From Deltaproteobacteria bacterium RIFOXYA12_FULL_61_11 (GTDB lineage Bacteria > Bdellovibrionota_F > JAHFAK01 > YA12-FULL-61-11): a DNA stretch of 5,421 nt. The stretch lies in the NCBI GenBank assembly GCA_001799195.1, contig MGSU01000305.1:1-5421 (forward strand). Direction: 5' to 3'. A model generated the notes under the pieces. It was given only the letters and a program-made list of their open reading frames with translations. It was not told where the DNA came from and did no database searches. Position numbers and translations under genes: made by a program. Every line of letters begins with the position of its first letter. The stretch's first letter is position 1. Below, one piece after another: positions 1-5,421 of this stretch.

Positions 1-3065
<3,065 letters not shown>

Positions 3066-3069
<4 letters not shown>

Positions 3070-3938
3070 GCACGCGAGCCAAGGCCGACGACGGCGTGAA
3101 CCGCCTGCTCGACATCGTGGTCGAGGAGGTCTCGCTCGTGGACCGGGCGGCGAACAAGCACCGCTTTCTCATCGTGAAGAGGAGTGACGACATGGACGAG
3201 AACACCAACGGAGCCGCGGCCGCCACCGCGGACGAGACCGAGGACGTCCAGGACCTCGCGGCCGAAGTGGAGGCCAAGGGAACGGACGGCGGCGACCCGG
3301 GCGAGGCTGCGAGCGAGGCCGAAGGCGGCTCTGCGCTCGCTGTCGCGCTCGAGGCGCTCGAGGGGCTGACCGAAGCGGTCGAGCTCTTGGGCGCAGCCAC
3401 CAAGGACAAGGCGCAGCCGAGGCTGGCCGAGCTGGCCGGCGAGCTGCGCACCGTCTCGGAGCGTCTGGCTGGCATGGCTGGCGTAGCGTCCGCAGACAGC
3501 GACACCGCAAGCGCTGGTGGCGAGGGGGACAAGGCCACGGACGGCGATCCCCTCGCTGCGGCCATCGCCACGGTGCGCGCCACGCTGGAGCGGGTCTCCG
3601 CGCTGGTCGATGCCGGCGCGGCCAGGCCCGACCCGAGCGACGGCGCCGAGAAGCAGCCGGCCGCGACTGACGCCGCCCTGAGCACCGAGCCCCCCGCTGG
3701 GACGTCCTCCCAGTTCGGCGAGCTCACCACGGCGCTGCGCACGCTCACCGACTCGGTCCGCGAGCAGCAGCAGCGGCTTGCGCGGCTGGAGAAGCGCTTC
3801 GGCCTGCCCAACAGCGCGCCCTCGGGCGAGCGACGGCGGCCGACCGAAGGCGATGAGGACGTGAGCTGGCCGCTGGACCTCAATCGCGGCCTCGACCGGG
3901 AGAACGTCGACAAGGCGGTCTCCTTCCACGACGTGTGA
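3066..3938 (+). CDS. Prohead protease C-terminal strand plus scaffold-like protein
   Basis: A 290-residue acidic protein between protease and major capsid genes, where the capsid scaffold is expected. Residues 11-40 contain [20 protein letters not shown]. This is the strand that normally lies near the C-terminus of S78/XkdF proteases, after the GFSIGG motif, and here GFSIGG is in the preceding gene. From residue 43 the protein is rich in Ala, Glu, Asp and Gly, with helical stretches about 89-157 and 180-200. A probable coiled coil (about 216-248, ending [13 protein letters not shown]) follows. The C-terminal segment 266-290 ([10 protein letters not shown]..., ending KAVSFHDV) is a plausible capsid-binding tail. 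No membrane segment or signal peptide is seen. The start at 3066 is supported by GGAGGG and the ATGA overlap; an internal start at 3192 would give a 248-residue scaffold only. The scaffold role is inferred from position and composition; the protease-tail homology is fairly clear from the motif. Confidence 0.8.
3178..3194 (+). promoter_or_regulatory. Internal ribosome binding site and in-frame ATG for a shorter scaffold product
   Basis: AGAGGAG at 3178-3184 is followed after 7 bases by an ATG at 3192-3194, in frame with the 3066 start (codon 43). The ATG falls at the boundary between the protease-like tail (ending LIVKRSDD) and the acidic scaffold-like part (MDENTNG...). This is the arrangement expected if scaffold is also made separately from a nested start, as lambda Nu3 is made inside gene C. 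Use of the site is inferred; sequence and spacing are seen directly. Confidence 0.55.
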
Positions 3939-3953
3939 CCCCCGGGCGGGGAA

Positions 3954-3967
3954 AAGGAGATCGACCG

Positions 3968-3970
<3 letters not shown>
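3954..3970 (+). promoter_or_regulatory. Strong ribosome binding site of the major capsid gene
   Basis: AAGGAG at 3954-3959, 8 bases before the ATG at 3968. It selects this ATG over the GTG at 3935, which overlaps the previous stop but has no comparable site. A short GC inverted repeat (CCCC at 3939-3942, GGGG at 3948-3951) lies just upstream. It could form a 4-base-pair hairpin, but no regulatory role can be claimed. Confidence 0.75.
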
Positions 3971-4906
<936 letters not shown>

Positions 4907-4909
4907 TCC

Positions 4910-4927
4910 AAGGAGGCATGACCGATG
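4910..4927 (+). promoter_or_regulatory. Ribosome binding site choosing the start at 4925
   Basis: AAGGAGG at 4910-4916 is 8 bases before the ATG at 4925. A nearer ATG at 4918 is only 1 base from the site and lies in a different frame, so 4925 is the start. Confidence 0.75.
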
Positions 4928-5308
4928 GACACTTTGCTCGTTCGCCTGAAGCCCCACGACCCGCGGCGGGGGCATGTGCTCAGGCGCTACACCTACCGCG
5001 GGATCAAGTTCCACGAGGAGCGCGGCTGGTACCGCGTCGAGAAGCCGGTGGCCGACTATCTGCGCGCGGTGCGCCAGGTGGCGTCCGACCAGCACTCGCC
5101 GCTCGCCTTCGACGTGTGCACCGACGACGAGGCCAAGGGCCTCGACGCCAAGGACAAGGAGGCCAGCGCCACCCGCAAGGCCGCGACCGACGAAATCAAG
5201 GTGTCGGCGGCCCGGACCGAGAACGCGGTTACGACCGAGGACCTGCCCGACGCGGCTGTCGCGTCCGGCGGGAACAAGGTGCCGGACCGCAAGGGACGCG
5301 GGAAGTGA
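4925..5308 (+). CDS. Small phage protein of unknown function between capsid and connector genes
   Basis: A 127-residue protein I cannot assign to a named function. The N-terminal half (about 1-67) looks like a compact basic domain: [20 protein letters not shown], then [27 protein letters not shown], with several aromatic residues and alternating beta-like segments, ending [13 protein letters not shown]. The second half (about 68-127) is low-complexity, rich in Ala, Lys, Asp and Glu, and probably a flexible or helical tail ending in basic [10 protein letters not shown]. There is no signal peptide or membrane segment. It lies 18 bases after the capsid stop and ends one base before the probable start of the connector gene, so it is surely co-transcribed with head genes. 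A role as a capsid accessory (head decoration or completion) protein is possible from position alone. That the gene is real is well supported by its ribosome binding site and tight packing. Confidence 0.8.
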   Translation: MDTLLVRLKPHDPRRGHVLRRYTYRGIKFHEERGWYRVEKPVADYLRAVRQVASDQHSPLAFDVCTDDEAKGLDAKDKEASATRKAATDEIKVSAARTENAVTTEDLPDAAVASGGNKVPDRKGRGK

Positions 5309-5309
5309 C

Positions 5310-5421
5310 GTGTACGCGACCGTCGACGATCTTCGCGCCGAGGGGGTGACCGCGGCCCAGGCCACGGACGACCGGCTCGCCTCGCTCATCGAGGAGGCGA
5401 CGGCCGCCATCGACCGGATCA
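5310..5421 (+). CDS. Probable head-tail connector (gp6-like) protein, 3' partial
   Basis: From a GTG at 5310 the frame stays open to the window edge, giving 37 residues that begin [12 protein letters not shown] and continue with [24 protein letters not shown]. This pattern, a short 'A(T/S)xxDLRAEGV' opening followed by 'RLxxLIEEAxxxID', is typical of the N-terminus of small phage head-tail connector/adaptor proteins. These form a ring below the portal and carry the tail attachment. The gene follows the capsid and a small accessory gene, the usual place. The start codon follows the previous stop by a single base. A weak ribosome binding site (GGGAAG, 5300-5305) is only 4 bases upstream, so translation may depend on coupling. 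The call rests on a short N-terminus, hence moderate confidence in function. Confidence 0.65.
   Translation, partial: MYATVDDLRAEGVTAAQATDDRLASLIEEATAAIDRI

Noticed and set aside
3939-3951. GC-rich inverted repeat as a terminator
   Set aside because: Only a 4-base-pair stem with no T-run. It precedes a gene that is clearly part of the same operon.
3935-3967. GTG at 3935 as an earlier start for the capsid protein, overlapping the previous stop
   Set aside because: It would add 11 residues read across the GC repeat and the ribosome binding site. The strong AAGGAG sits 8 bases before the ATG at 3968.

Overview
The window is a piece of the head-assembly (morphogenesis) module of a tailed double-stranded DNA phage or, more likely, a prophage. 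The host is a high-GC bacterium: codon third positions are almost all G or C, and long empty reading frames on the opposite strand follow from that. All genes lie on the + strand, packed with overlaps or gaps of less than 30 bases. The host phylum cannot be fixed from this window. No tRNA, rRNA, CRISPR array, integrase or transposase is visible, and there is no gene-free stretch longer than 29 bases.

Layout. (1) Bases 1-3069, open at the left edge: one giant reading frame carrying three consecutive D12-class (Dam-like) N6-adenine DNA methyltransferase modules, each with a DPPY motif, then a conserved-looking helical segment, then the first part of an XkdF-type (Peptidase S78-like) prohead protease. 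(2) Bases 3066-3938, overlapping by ATGA: a protein whose first ~40 residues look like the missing last strand of that protease and whose remainder is an acidic, Ala/Glu-rich, partly coiled-coil scaffold-like protein. A well-placed internal ribosome binding site and ATG at 3192 could give the scaffold alone. (3) Bases 3968-4906: the HK97-fold major capsid protein, with a strong ribosome binding site. (4) Bases 4925-5308: a small basic-then-acidic protein of unknown function. (5) From 5310, cut by the right edge: the N-terminus of a probable head-tail connector protein.

How they fit together. Protease, scaffold, capsid and connector in this order is the standard procapsid cassette (as in the PBSX xkdF-xkdG order). 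The scaffold templates the shell, the protease removes the scaffold during maturation, and the connector joins the filled head to the tail. The unusual part is the fusion of three methyltransferase modules to the N-terminus of the protease. It would physically bring DNA-methylating domains into the procapsid. An attractive but untested reading is an encapsidated, cis-acting anti-restriction device comparable in concept to the P1 internal head protein DarB. The break of the protease domain between two overlapping genes is the second unusual point.
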